From positions 62,001 to 126,000 of the forward strand of contig JACKBY010000009.1 of the NCBI GenBank assembly GCA_020634335.1: 64,000 nucleotides of DNA, read 5' to 3'. Positions 17,882 through 28,430 of this stretch are shown piece after piece. The position numbers and the translations under genes are program-made. The stretch comes from Promineifilum sp. Its GTDB lineage: Bacteria; Chloroflexota; Anaerolineae; Promineifilales; Promineifilaceae. The notes beneath the pieces are model-generated. The model was not told the DNA's origin and searched no databases. It saw only the letters and a list, made by a program, of their open reading frames with translations. Each line of letters starts with the position of its first letter. The first letter of the stretch is position 1.

Positions 17882-18225
17882 GATTTCTCTCCATCGGTCA
17901 GAAGGTCGCGCATCACGTCGACGGTCTCGAACCAGTCGGCCGACAGCGTGTCGAGCACCTTGCGTCCTTGTTTGTTGATTTGGTAATACTTGCGGGGTCG
18001 CGCTTCGCCGACTTCCCATTCGCTTTCCAGCAGACCTTGTTTCTCCAGCCGCCGCAGCAGGGGGTAGAGCGTGCCTTCCTCGATGTCCAGCCCACGCTCG
18101 GCCAGCTCCTGAATGAGGCTGTAGCCGTATTGCGGGACTGTCATGCGACTAAGGACAGCCAGCACCACAACCCCGCGCCGCAGCTCCAGACGTAGTTTAC
18201 TGACATTGTCATCTATTTCAGTCAT
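17878..18225 (-). CDS. PadR family transcriptional regulator
   Basis: The 115-residue winged-helix regulator has LRRGVVVLAVLSRMTVPQYGYSL and the PadR-defining GTLYPLLRRLEKQGLLES segment with YYQIN in the wing. It is the first gene of the padR-HAAS operon. A dense set of ACTGT/ACAGT half-sites upstream suggests autorepression. Confidence 0.93.
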   Translation of the reverse strand: MTEIDDNVSKLRLELRRGVVVLAVLSRMTVPQYGYSLIQELAERGLDIEEGTLYPLLRRLEKQGLLESEWEVGEARPRKYYQINKQGRKVLDTLSADWFETVDVMRDLLTDGEKS

Positions 18226-18290
18226 ATACTGTGTGTCCTATGTTACTGTGCGATACATAGCAACAGTATACTATATGACGTACAGTATTG
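18226..18290 (-). promoter_or_regulatory. Probable PadR operator/promoter region
   Basis: ATACTGT (18226-18232) pairs with ACAGTAT at 18263-18269 and again at 18282-18288. Nested inside is TATGT...ACATA (18239-18259), with ATGT/ACAT ends like PadR operators, though with 11 rather than 8 nt between them. The block is AT-rich and lies directly before the padR start. Confidence 0.6.
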
Positions 18291-18391
18291 TCAAGAACTT
18301 AGTATAAATTGATAAACAGTATGGAAAGGAGGATCAGGTATACCGTTGATCGAGTCGTCGCCCTTCTTCATCAGCGGTGCAGGTAGAAACC

Positions 18392-18427
18392 AAAAGGGCC
18401 GGGCCTCTCGCGAAGCCCGACCCCTTT
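18392..18427 (-). terminator. Terminator of the cytochrome cluster
   Basis: Read on the minus strand, GAAAGGGGTCGGGCTT pairs imperfectly with AGGCCCGGCCCTTTT and ends in Ts, 46 nt after the stop of the decahaem gene. Confidence 0.7.
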
Positions 18428-18473
18428 CGGTCGCCAAGGATGCGGGCGAGCCGAAGCTCAGCCCGATCCACCA

Positions 18474-20696
18474 CTAATTATCGAACGTGCGGACTTCGGC
18501 GCGGGTCATACCCGTCACGTCGCCGCCAACCGCCTGAATGGAATCATACAGGATTTGCAATACGTAGGACGAGTTGTGGGCAAAACCACCCGGGTCCTTT
18601 TGGGAATCCTGGTAGTTATAGGCCGCGCGCAACAGGTTGGGCGTCCAGGACGCAAAGCCCCCTTCCTCGTCGTTGATACGGCCATTACCGTCCGTGTCCG
18701 CGAACCAGTAAGGATAGGCATGAGCGTCATAGATGATGGCCGTGCCCGTCACATCGGTCGCATAGGTCTGAATGGCCGCGTACAGCGCCTCGCGCATCGT
18801 ATCTATCTCGAAGAAGACGCCTTCAGTCGCGTCGCCGTCGCCGTCGTAGTCCACGTCGGTCATGCGGATGGTGCGCAGCCCTTCTAGCGAGTCCGCGCCC
18901 TCGTGACATTCGCCGCAATCCTCGATGACGATTTCCAGCGCGTGGGTGTCGTGGCATTCGGTGCAGGAGTTAAAGACGCCGACGTGCTCGTTGAAGCCGG
19001 TGTATTCCCGGCCCTCGAACTCGTAGGCTCCCTTGACTTCGGTGCCGAACAACGTCGCCCCGGCCGCAAAGTAGTGGATATTGATGAAGCGCAGGTCCTC
19101 GCTAACCTCATCGGGCGCTTTGTCGCCGATGCGTTGGTTAACGCTGACGGTGGACTCGCGGCCCTGATGGCAGTTGAGGCACATGTTGGCCGCCGAGTCG
19201 CGCTCGCCGAACGTGACCGTCGCCCCGCTGGGGAAGCGCACCGACGGCACTTCATACAGGGTAAATTCCTGAACATCGTTGTGGCACGTGCCGCAATTCA
19301 ACCCGTTGCTGGCCGGCTGGCTGGTGACCACGCCCTCGGTGATGAACTCCGGCTGGCCGGTGGCCGAATGGCACTTGGCGCAGGTTCCCGGCACGACGCC
19401 GCCCTCGGCGTCCCAATGACGGAAAGCTTCTTCCGAGCCGGCGAAGTGGCCGTGATCGATGCGATGGGCCGCGGTCATGTCGACCGGGGTGTCGATGGCT
19501 GTGTTCAGGTCCTGGGTCGAATCGTACAACAACTGAATGATGTATTTTCCGCCGTGGGCATGAACGCCGGGATCCTTCTTGGAAACCTGGAAGTTGTAGG
19601 CGGCCTTGGAAAGGCGAGCTGTCCAGTTGCTAAAGGCATTATTGAAAGCGGCCTCTTCTTCGCTCAACGTTCCGTCGGCGTCGGTATCGTTAAAGAAGTA
19701 GGGGTAGGTCGTTTCACTATAGCCGATAGGAGTGCCGGTCATTTCCGTGGTATAGGCCGTCATGGCTTGCCACAGCAGATCGCGCACGCCTTCGATCTCG
19801 TAATAGATGCCCTCTTCCATGTCGCCGTCGCCGTCGTAGTCGACAAGCGAGCCATTCATGCGAATGTCGGCGATATCTTCAACCGATTCGACGTCGGTGT
19901 GGCAGGCCTGGCACTGATCGAGTTTGACTTCGAGTGTGTGCATGTCGTGGCATTCGATACACGTGTTGTGGCTCGGCACGTGATCGAAGCGGGCGTCATA
20001 GGCCAAGCCGTCATACTCATACCCGCCCTTGGCCAGCGTCCCATACTGGGTCGCCGCCGCGGCGTAGTAGTGAATATTGGTGAAGCCCATGTCCTCGCTG
20101 ACGGCATCCAGGTTATTGTCCAGGCCGGCATCAGTAATGCGCTGATTAACCGAAACGGTGGAGGCGCGGCCCTGGTGACACTCCATGCAACGCGCTTCAT
20201 CCCCCAGGTTCGTGATCTCGATCCCCGAGGGGAAGACCACGCTGGTCTTGGTCAGCGTTACCTGGTTGTGACAGGCCTGGCACTCTACTGTGGTGCCGAG
20301 GGGCGCGGGCGCGTCCACGACGCCGGCCGTGCTGCCATCGGCCCCCAGGTGGTCGATGTAGCCGGGCGTGCTGTGGCACTTGGCACAATCGGTTGGCACC
20401 TCGGCCGGGTCTTCCTCGTTCCAGTGATTGAACGGTTCGCCTTCCACGTCGTTATGGGGCGAGGCAACCCATTCATCGTAAAACGGGATGACAATATTGG
20501 TAGCGGCCGCCGAATCGGCCGGCACTTCCACAATGCGGGTCACTTCAACCTGGGCCCCGGGGACCTCGACTTCCTGAGTGACCACACGGGTGACCTCCAC
20601 CGTCTGCCCGCCTTCGCTGCATGCCACCAGCAGGAAGACCGACAATAGCAGAGTCACCAACAATAAGATGATGAGCGGACGCTTGTTGGGTCTCAT
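18474..20696 (-). CDS. Decahaem c-type cytochrome lipoprotein, internally duplicated, with EF-hands
   Basis: The 740-residue lipoprotein has a signal helix and lipobox-like LLVAC near residues 22-26. It carries ten CxxCH haem sites in two sets of five (CAKCH, CQACH, CMECH, CIECH, CQACH; then CAKCH, CGTCH, CLNCH, CTECH, CGECH). The two halves (about 70-400 and 400-740) share order and wording such as CHQGR-STVSVNQRI, SED-FINIHY and DYDGDGD. Each half ends with a canonical EF-hand loop: DTDADGTLSEEE near 335 and DTDGNGRINDEE near 665. It probably carries electrons at the cell surface. AAGGAGG precedes the ATG by about 10 nt. It is last in the cluster. Confidence 0.88.
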   Translation of the reverse strand: MRPNKRPLIILLLVTLLLSVFLLVACSEGGQTVEVTRVVTQEVEVPGAQVEVTRIVEVPADSAAATNIVIPFYDEWVASPHNDVEGEPFNHWNEEDPAEVPTDCAKCHSTPGYIDHLGADGSTAGVVDAPAPLGTTVECQACHNQVTLTKTSVVFPSGIEITNLGDEARCMECHQGRASTVSVNQRITDAGLDNNLDAVSEDMGFTNIHYYAAAATQYGTLAKGGYEYDGLAYDARFDHVPSHNTCIECHDMHTLEVKLDQCQACHTDVESVEDIADIRMNGSLVDYDGDGDMEEGIYYEIEGVRDLLWQAMTAYTTEMTGTPIGYSETTYPYFFNDTDADGTLSEEEAAFNNAFSNWTARLSKAAYNFQVSKKDPGVHAHGGKYIIQLLYDSTQDLNTAIDTPVDMTAAHRIDHGHFAGSEEAFRHWDAEGGVVPGTCAKCHSATGQPEFITEGVVTSQPASNGLNCGTCHNDVQEFTLYEVPSVRFPSGATVTFGERDSAANMCLNCHQGRESTVSVNQRIGDKAPDEVSEDLRFINIHYFAAGATLFGTEVKGAYEFEGREYTGFNEHVGVFNSCTECHDTHALEIVIEDCGECHEGADSLEGLRTIRMTDVDYDGDGDATEGVFFEIDTMREALYAAIQTYATDVTGTAIIYDAHAYPYWFADTDGNGRINDEEGGFASWTPNLLRAAYNYQDSQKDPGGFAHNSSYVLQILYDSIQAVGGDVTGMTRAEVRTFDN

Positions 20697-20793
20697 ATAT
20701 GAAAAACCTCCTTCAGTTTCTTAATCAAGTTATAGCGCCTGCCGGGCGTCGCTCCAGTCCGGCGTGCGCTTCGTTTAAGCCGGCTACCCTTCG

Positions 20794-22068
20794 CTAGGGC
20801 GAGGGGGTCGCCAGGGGAACGAACACGTCTCGCGTCGCCTGCTGCTCCGGGATGATGGCCGTATCCTCGAATGTGAACATCCAGACGACCAGAGCCAGAG
20901 CCAGCACGGTGACGATACTCGCCACGGCGAAATAGATCCTTCGCCGTCGGGCCAACACGTCAGGGGCCACCACTTTCCAGGGAGCGCCGCCGGCTTCCAG
21001 CCGTTCCAGCTCCAGGGCGTGTTCCTCTTCCATAATCTCGTGCGACAGCGTGCCGGTGAACATGCTCAGATTGCGATGCTTCACCAGGACGTTGTAAAGA
21101 TGCCAGATGACAATCGACACCGCCGCCAGCACTGCTTCCCAGCCGTGTGCCTCCAGGGCGACGGGTATAAAGCGGCCGGGAATCAATTGTGTGGCGGCCA
21201 GGGGATTCCAAAGAATAAAACCGGTCACGATCATGACCGCCGTGCCCCAGACCACAGCCCAATACTCGAATTTCTCGCCGAAGTTGAACTTGCGCATCTG
21301 CGGCGGCTGGTCACTGAAACCCAGGTTGTAGGCCAGCGTGTCGCGCAGATCGATGCCGTCTTTTAGGTCGGGCAACATGCGCATGTCCTCGTGCTTGACG
21401 AACAGGCGATAGGCCGATGTGAGCAGATGATAGATCGAACCCAGGATGAGCACGATGGCTGCCCAGCGGTGGATCGTGCGCACCACTTCGATGCCGCCCA
21501 ACAGGGCGATCAGCCCCTGCGACAGGGGCGAGAAGGGAAACTTCTGCGGCAGGCCGGTCAGGCACAGAATCGTGAAGCTGAGCAACAGCAGCATGTGCTC
21601 GATGCGGGCCATCAGGCGAAAGCGCGGATATTCAGGCCCGTCGGAACCGACGTAGACGGCGCCGTGGGCCAGCCACTCCCCCACGGGGGCGGCGCTCTCG
21701 GCCGGCGGCTCGTCCGTCAGCGACGGGGCGGCGGGCACATCCGGCCCGGGTTCCGGCAACACCGGCAGGACGGGCGAATCGTCGGGCAAGGGTGACTCGC
21801 CCGGTTGGGGGATTTCCGGCGCCGCCGGTACATCCGGCAAAACCGGCACATTCGGCACGTCGGGCACATCCGCCGTGGACGGCACCTCCGGCACAGTTGG
21901 CACATCCGGCACATCCGGCGCGAGCGGCACGGCCGGCACAGTCGGTACATCCGGCGCTTCCGGCGCGAGTGGCACATCCGGCGTGGATGGCACGTCCGGT
22001 ACAGTCGGCGGCTCAGGCGCTTCCGGCGGGAGGCTGGTATTTTCGGGTTCGATAGGCGTCTTGTCCAT
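20794..22068 (-). CDS. b-type cytochrome membrane subunit with a proline-rich N-terminal arm
   Basis: The 424-residue protein starts with about 125 residues of Pro/Val/Asp/Ala repeats (units such as DVPTVPAVPLAP). A cytochrome b561/FdhI-like four-helix domain follows, with histidines in the helices at RIEHMLLLL, IHRWAAIV/GSIYHLL and EAHGWEA/IWHLYNVLVKH. A final hydrophobic helix lies near 385-405. It would oxidise quinol and pass electrons to the adjacent c-type cytochromes. The arm is encoded by near-tandem 9-15 bp repeats (21790-22030). It lies 13 nt downstream of the 14-haem gene, so they are probably cotranscribed. Confidence 0.85.
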   Translation of the reverse strand: MDKTPIEPENTSLPPEAPEPPTVPDVPSTPDVPLAPEAPDVPTVPAVPLAPDVPDVPTVPEVPSTADVPDVPNVPVLPDVPAAPEIPQPGESPLPDDSPVLPVLPEPGPDVPAAPSLTDEPPAESAAPVGEWLAHGAVYVGSDGPEYPRFRLMARIEHMLLLLSFTILCLTGLPQKFPFSPLSQGLIALLGGIEVVRTIHRWAAIVLILGSIYHLLTSAYRLFVKHEDMRMLPDLKDGIDLRDTLAYNLGFSDQPPQMRKFNFGEKFEYWAVVWGTAVMIVTGFILWNPLAATQLIPGRFIPVALEAHGWEAVLAAVSIVIWHLYNVLVKHRNLSMFTGTLSHEIMEEEHALELERLEAGGAPWKVVAPDVLARRRRIYFAVASIVTVLALALVVWMFTFEDTAIIPEQQATRDVFVPLATPSP

Positions 22069-22081
22069 TCGATGAATACCC

Positions 22082-23803
22082 TTACCGGCCGCGCATCTGG
22101 CGATAGATGTCGCTGCCGACCAGAAAGCTCAGGAACACCACGGTCGTCGGGATGACCGTCGCGTAGAAAATAGTGATCAATAGCATGAGCGGATTATCGC
22201 GCAACGACGGCCGGTGGTGGCCCGTCCACGAGTCAGAAAAGTTGGCCGTGGCCCCGGGGTGGCAGCGATGGCAAGTCTCCAGCAGATTGGCCTTGATGCC
22301 CGCGTCGGGGTCGTCCACGCGGTGGATGTCATGCACGCCGTGGCAATCGTAGCAGACCGCCTTGTTGGTGGGCGTGTTGGGGTCGTTAGACTGGAAAATC
22401 GTCACCGTCGTGCCGTGGAAATCATCGACATAGGTCTCGAAAACGTCAGTTGAAATGTCATAGTGGGACATCAACTCCTCGTCGGCGTGGCAACCGGCGC
22501 ACAACTCCGGCGAGCGGTTGCGGAACAGAGCCGTCGTCGGGTCGCCGACGTTGTGGACACCGTGGCACTCAATGCAGGTAGGCACGTCGGGGTTGTCTTC
22601 GGCCAGCAAAGCCGCGCCGTGGACGCTCTCGGCGTATTCGTCGAAGATAGTACTGTGGCACTGGCGGCAGGTTTGGGAGATGCGTGAGCGCGGTTCGTTG
22701 GGAACCGGCGTGTCGTGGGCGCTGTGGCAATCGACACAGGTAGCCGCGTCTTTGTTGCCGTCGGCCAGCGCCTGCGCGTGGGCGCTGGACATCTGCCCTT
22801 CATGCTGCGTCTCATGGCAGCGGGCGCATAGTTCGGTTTGCTGAATAGTGTAGTCGCGAGCCGTGGCGGCTTGCAGGGGCGGGTGCGGGTAGGTGTAGTT
22901 CTGGTGGCAGTCGGTGCAATCCAGTGCTTGCCAACTGTTGCCCAAACCATGGACGGAGGCGTGGAGGCTCTCGCCGTCGATGCTGATCGATACAATGTCC
23001 CCATTGGGGAATGTCATGGCGCGGTCCGGCGGCCCGTGGCAGCCCATGCAGAAATCGTTGTTGATCTGCTTCTGGGCAAAAAGACCGGCCTCGACGTTTT
23101 GGCTGAGCGCTCCCGGATCGGTCAGGTCGATGCCCACATTCGTGTGGCAGTCGGCACAAACGGTCGTCGCCGCCGGCATGTGCCAGGCCTCGGCGGTCTG
23201 CACGTGGTGAGCGCTGTGGCAATCGGTGCAGGCCACCGCCATGCCCGACTCCGACAAGGCCGGATCGAAACCGCCCGACCCTTCCGGCCCCGGATGGGCG
23301 GTCAGGTGCGGCGTGTGGCAGCGGAGACACGCTTCGGATTGCGTGAGCGCGAATTCGCGCAGGTTGGCCGCCTCGATGGACGGATGGGGAAACTGGTAGC
23401 GGCTGGGAGCGTGACAACCGCTACAGCCGATGAAGACACCCGTATCGGCGCCGTGGACCGAGGCGTCGAACCCGGCCAGATCGACTTCAACGGGCAACGT
23501 TTCGCCGGAAGGAAAGACGACCGCGGCGTCGCTGTCGCCGTGGCAGGAGCGGCAGGCAGCGTCTGTTGGCGGGTGGGCGGCCGGTTGGGCCGGTTGGGCC
23601 ACAGTGATCGGCAAGAGCCGCGGGGCCAGCGCCGGGGCCGCCTGGGGCGCGGCCAAACGTTCGGCCCGCGCCGCTTCGGCGTGGATCAGAAACGACAGCG
23701 CCAAAACAGCGATCAGCGCCAAAACGCCGAGGCGCGTTCCGGTTTTATGCGATCGATGTCCACCCAAGCGTTTCAACAAATTATTCCTCGTCATGAATGA
23801 CAT
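22082..23803 (-). CDS. 14-haem c-type cytochrome, membrane-anchored at both ends
   Basis: The 573-residue protein has an N-terminal hydrophobic signal/anchor (GVLALIAVLALSFLI) and fourteen CxxCH motifs from CRSCH near the N-terminus to CHRCH near the C-terminus. A C-terminal membrane helix (about 545-565) follows. Most sites sit in SAH, GVH or PSR contexts (CTDCHSAH, CVDCHSAH, CIECHGVH, CYDCHGVH), suggesting duplication of a two-haem unit. Starts at 23803 and 23794 are both possible, and a GTG at 23824 is in frame; none has a strong Shine-Dalgarno. No known enzyme active-site pattern was recognised, so it is called an electron carrier. Confidence 0.85.
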   Translation of the reverse strand: MSFMTRNNLLKRLGGHRSHKTGTRLGVLALIAVLALSFLIHAEAARAERLAAPQAAPALAPRLLPITVAQPAQPAAHPPTDAACRSCHGDSDAAVVFPSGETLPVEVDLAGFDASVHGADTGVFIGCSGCHAPSRYQFPHPSIEAANLREFALTQSEACLRCHTPHLTAHPGPEGSGGFDPALSESGMAVACTDCHSAHHVQTAEAWHMPAATTVCADCHTNVGIDLTDPGALSQNVEAGLFAQKQINNDFCMGCHGPPDRAMTFPNGDIVSISIDGESLHASVHGLGNSWQALDCTDCHQNYTYPHPPLQAATARDYTIQQTELCARCHETQHEGQMSSAHAQALADGNKDAATCVDCHSAHDTPVPNEPRSRISQTCRQCHSTIFDEYAESVHGAALLAEDNPDVPTCIECHGVHNVGDPTTALFRNRSPELCAGCHADEELMSHYDISTDVFETYVDDFHGTTVTIFQSNDPNTPTNKAVCYDCHGVHDIHRVDDPDAGIKANLLETCHRCHPGATANFSDSWTGHHRPSLRDNPLMLLITIFYATVIPTTVVFLSFLVGSDIYRQMRGR

Positions 23804-23873
23804 GGCCCCGTTGGGCGGGCCCACGGTTTACACCGCAAGCATTTTCCGCCCATCCATCTGCCAGCTCTTTTTC

Positions 23874-25112
23874 CTATGGCGCGTCCGTGGCCTCCGCCTC
23901 GATGGGGGCGTCCGGTTCGTGATAGCCCTGGGCCGCGGCCAATAAGGTGTCGTCGGGCAGCGAGGGGCCGATGCCCAACTCGCTATTGTGGCACTGACGA
24001 CAGGCGTAATCGAGGCCGAGCTGCGGCAAGATGCTCCCGTCTTCGGCGAATTGACCAATTTGCTCGGCGTTGATCACCACCTGATGGGTCTTCACGTCGG
24101 CCATAAACGAGGCCGGCGCGCCGATAGCGTTCTGAATCAACTGTGGCATGTGACAAGTCTCACACGCCACGCGAATGCGAATGTGTACCTTCTCCACCTG
24201 TGCTTGCTTGAAGTGACAACCCTCACAGGTGGCCCGCAGGACAGGCTCGTGGGCCTCGTCGGGTGAGGCAACGAGCACGTGGGGATCGTGGCAAGCAACG
24301 CAATCAATGAGCCGATGCTTGCCGGGGAACAGGTCGCCGTACTCGTGGGTGGAATGCTGGATGAAGCCGTCGGCGACGACTATATCGCCCGACATGTGAC
24401 AGTTGCGGCATTCCTGCCCATCGCGAGAGACTTGCAGGGCAAACGCATAAGGGTTGTTGGCGTGCAGGCTGCCGGGGCCGTGGCAGGCCTCGCACTGGAC
24501 GCCGGGCTGGCTGAACGAGCCCACAAGGCCGGGCATGCCGTCCGTGTTCTCGGCCGTCGAGTAGCCGGTGGTGTGACACGTGCCGCAATCAAACGGCTTT
24601 TCCTCGCCCGGATGATAGGCGACGAATTCGTTCCCCGCTTCCAGTTGATTGTTGTCGAGATTAAACTGCGCCGCCTCGCCGGTCAGGAGGTTGCCGTCGT
24701 TCTTGACGAACAGCGCTTTCCAGTTGAAGCCGCCCACGACGTAGGCGATATCGTCCCAGGCCAGGCCTTCGGGCGGGTTACGACGGGCGGTTGAGGGCAA
24801 ATCAGGCGCTTGCCCATCGACGATAGGCGTCAGCGCGTGAGGGTGGCCGCTGCGGGCGAAAGTATCGTAAGTGTCCTGGTGGCAGTTGGCGCAGGCCGCC
24901 GAGCCGAGAAATTCGGGCGGGGTAAAGCTGACGCCGTCCTGGCCCGCCGGGCCGCGTTCGCCGGTTGCCCCCTGCTGGCCGGTGGGACCAGGGGGGCCTT
25001 GGAGACCGGGTTCACCCTGGGGGCCGGTTGGTCCTGGGCGGCCGGAACAGGCGGCAATACCCAGCACCAGGGTCGCCAATATAAGCAGCAAAGCTGTTCG
25101 GCCTCTTCTCAT
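23874..25112 (-). CDS. Octahaem c-type cytochrome lipoprotein with a collagen-like stalk
   Basis: The 412-residue protein starts at the ATG 25112 (GGAGG 5 nt upstream). It has a lipobox LGIAAC, then about 37 residues of uninterrupted Gly-X-Y triplets (GRPGPTGPQGEPG...), then the haem domain. Eight CxxCH motifs are present: CANCH, CGTCH, CEACH, CRNCH, CVACH, CEGCH, CETCH, CRQCH. The order and spacing resemble cytochrome c554-type multihaem proteins. The Gly-X-Y stalk would hold the haem domain away from the membrane. It is first in the cluster, and a palindrome lies upstream at 25204-25230. Confidence 0.87.
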   Translation of the reverse strand: MRRGRTALLLILATLVLGIAACSGRPGPTGPQGEPGLQGPPGPTGQQGATGERGPAGQDGVSFTPPEFLGSAACANCHQDTYDTFARSGHPHALTPIVDGQAPDLPSTARRNPPEGLAWDDIAYVVGGFNWKALFVKNDGNLLTGEAAQFNLDNNQLEAGNEFVAYHPGEEKPFDCGTCHTTGYSTAENTDGMPGLVGSFSQPGVQCEACHGPGSLHANNPYAFALQVSRDGQECRNCHMSGDIVVADGFIQHSTHEYGDLFPGKHRLIDCVACHDPHVLVASPDEAHEPVLRATCEGCHFKQAQVEKVHIRIRVACETCHMPQLIQNAIGAPASFMADVKTHQVVINAEQIGQFAEDGSILPQLGLDYACRQCHNSELGIGPSLPDDTLLAAAQGYHEPDAPIEAEATDAP

Positions 25113-25203
25113 CCGTGCCTCCAGTAATTTGCAACCAACAAATGGTGGGAATCCACCCTTCAACTTGTTAAGTATAGCGGCCCCCCACCGTTCTTGCCAG
25201 CAA

Positions 25204-25230
25204 TATTGTCATAATATAAGTATGACAATA
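25204..25230. promoter_or_regulatory. Perfect 10-bp-arm palindrome upstream of the cytochrome cluster
   Basis: TATTGTCATA (25204-25213), 7 nt, then TATGACAATA (25221-25230) form an exact inverted repeat 92 nt upstream of the octahaem start. This is the size and symmetry of a dimeric regulator site. It is not the FNR or CRP consensus. It could also regulate gyrA, but lies 180 nt from that gene's -10 box. Confidence 0.6.
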
Positions 25231-25408
25231 AGCGCGAGGTGCATAGGTTTGCTTAGGATCGGGCACTTGGTGAATGGGACGGACGAGGCAACCGGCCAAT
25301 GATGGGCATGATAAAAAAACGCCGATTTCTCGCCGGTTGTACAGTCCCTGCCGGTGGAGGCAGTGATGCCGGCCGGCCGGGGCATTCGTTAATGTAGGCA
25401 ATTTGGAG

Positions 25409-25529
25409 TATAATTTATGAACAATAATTCGTCCTCCGGGTTGCCCGACTGGGTGTATACGACCCGTCCGGCGGGACGACCGACACCACGAATCGGGCAT
25501 GAGATTGACCGGAGCCGGCGGAGGTTCAC
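25409..25529 (+). promoter_or_regulatory. gyrA -10 box and structured 5' leader
   Basis: TATAAT at 25409-25414 precedes a leader of about 110 nt. GCCCGA (25443-25448) pairs with TCGGGC (25493-25498) and encloses two small hairpins (GGGT/ACCC at 25451-25465, GTCC/GGAC at 25466-25477), a three-way junction. CTCCGG (25434-25439) can pair with CCGGAG (25509-25514), or CCTCC (25433-25437) with the Shine-Dalgarno GGAGG (25520-25524). Confidence 0.45.
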
Positions 25530-28055
<2,526 letters not shown>

Positions 28056-28130
28056 GGCAAGAAACTGGCGATGGATGTAACCGATTGGTTTTATCTATCC
28101 TCATTCGTACCAATTCTTTCGTCCTAAAGC

Positions 28131-28162
28131 AAAAGGGGCCGGCTCATCAGCCGGCCCCTTTT
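28131..28162 (+). terminator. gyrA terminator
   Basis: The arms AAAAGGGGCCGGCT (28131-28144) and AGCCGGCCCCTTTT (28149-28162) are a perfect 14-bp stem with a CATC loop, ending in Ts. Confidence 0.9.
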
Positions 28163-28169
28163 CGTTGGT

Positions 28170-28199
28170 GAGAGTCAGGAACGCCGAAACCTGACTCTC
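28170..28199. repeat. Second hairpin and TCTACGG repeats before the methyltransferase gene
   Basis: GAGAGTCAGG and CCTGACTCTC pair around a 10-nt loop. From 28240 to 28370 the motif TCTACGG or a close variant recurs four times, and a small AAGAAACAGGGTTTCTT hairpin follows at about 28371-28387. No gene is visible in 28056-28430. Confidence 0.55.
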
Positions 28200-28430
28200 G
28201 TTAAAAGGAGGAGAAGAAGAAGAGATTTTTTACCCTTCGATGACTATTCTACGACGGAAAGCTGATTACCGCTGTACGCATGTTCTACGGAGGCTCTACG
28301 GAAAACCTACGCTTGTGAAAGAATTCACATCACCCAGACCACAGGGGTTTGGCAAAGCCTCTACGGTCTCAAGAAACAGGGTTTCTTCCAAGTAACTCGG
28401 CTTCTCCCTCAAACTCACTATACTCCCCCC

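Noticed and set aside
18903..20648. 581-residue open frame opposite the decahaem gene
   Set aside because: The minus strand encodes ten CxxCH motifs with a signal peptide; the plus-strand frame is a shadow.
21790..22030. Short tandem repeats resembling a CRISPR array
   Set aside because: Units are 9-15 bp, contiguous, without spacers, and keep one coding frame.
21875..22075. Gly/Ser/Thr-rich open frame on the plus strand
   Set aside because: It is the complement of the repeat DNA coding the proline-rich arm of the b-type cytochrome.
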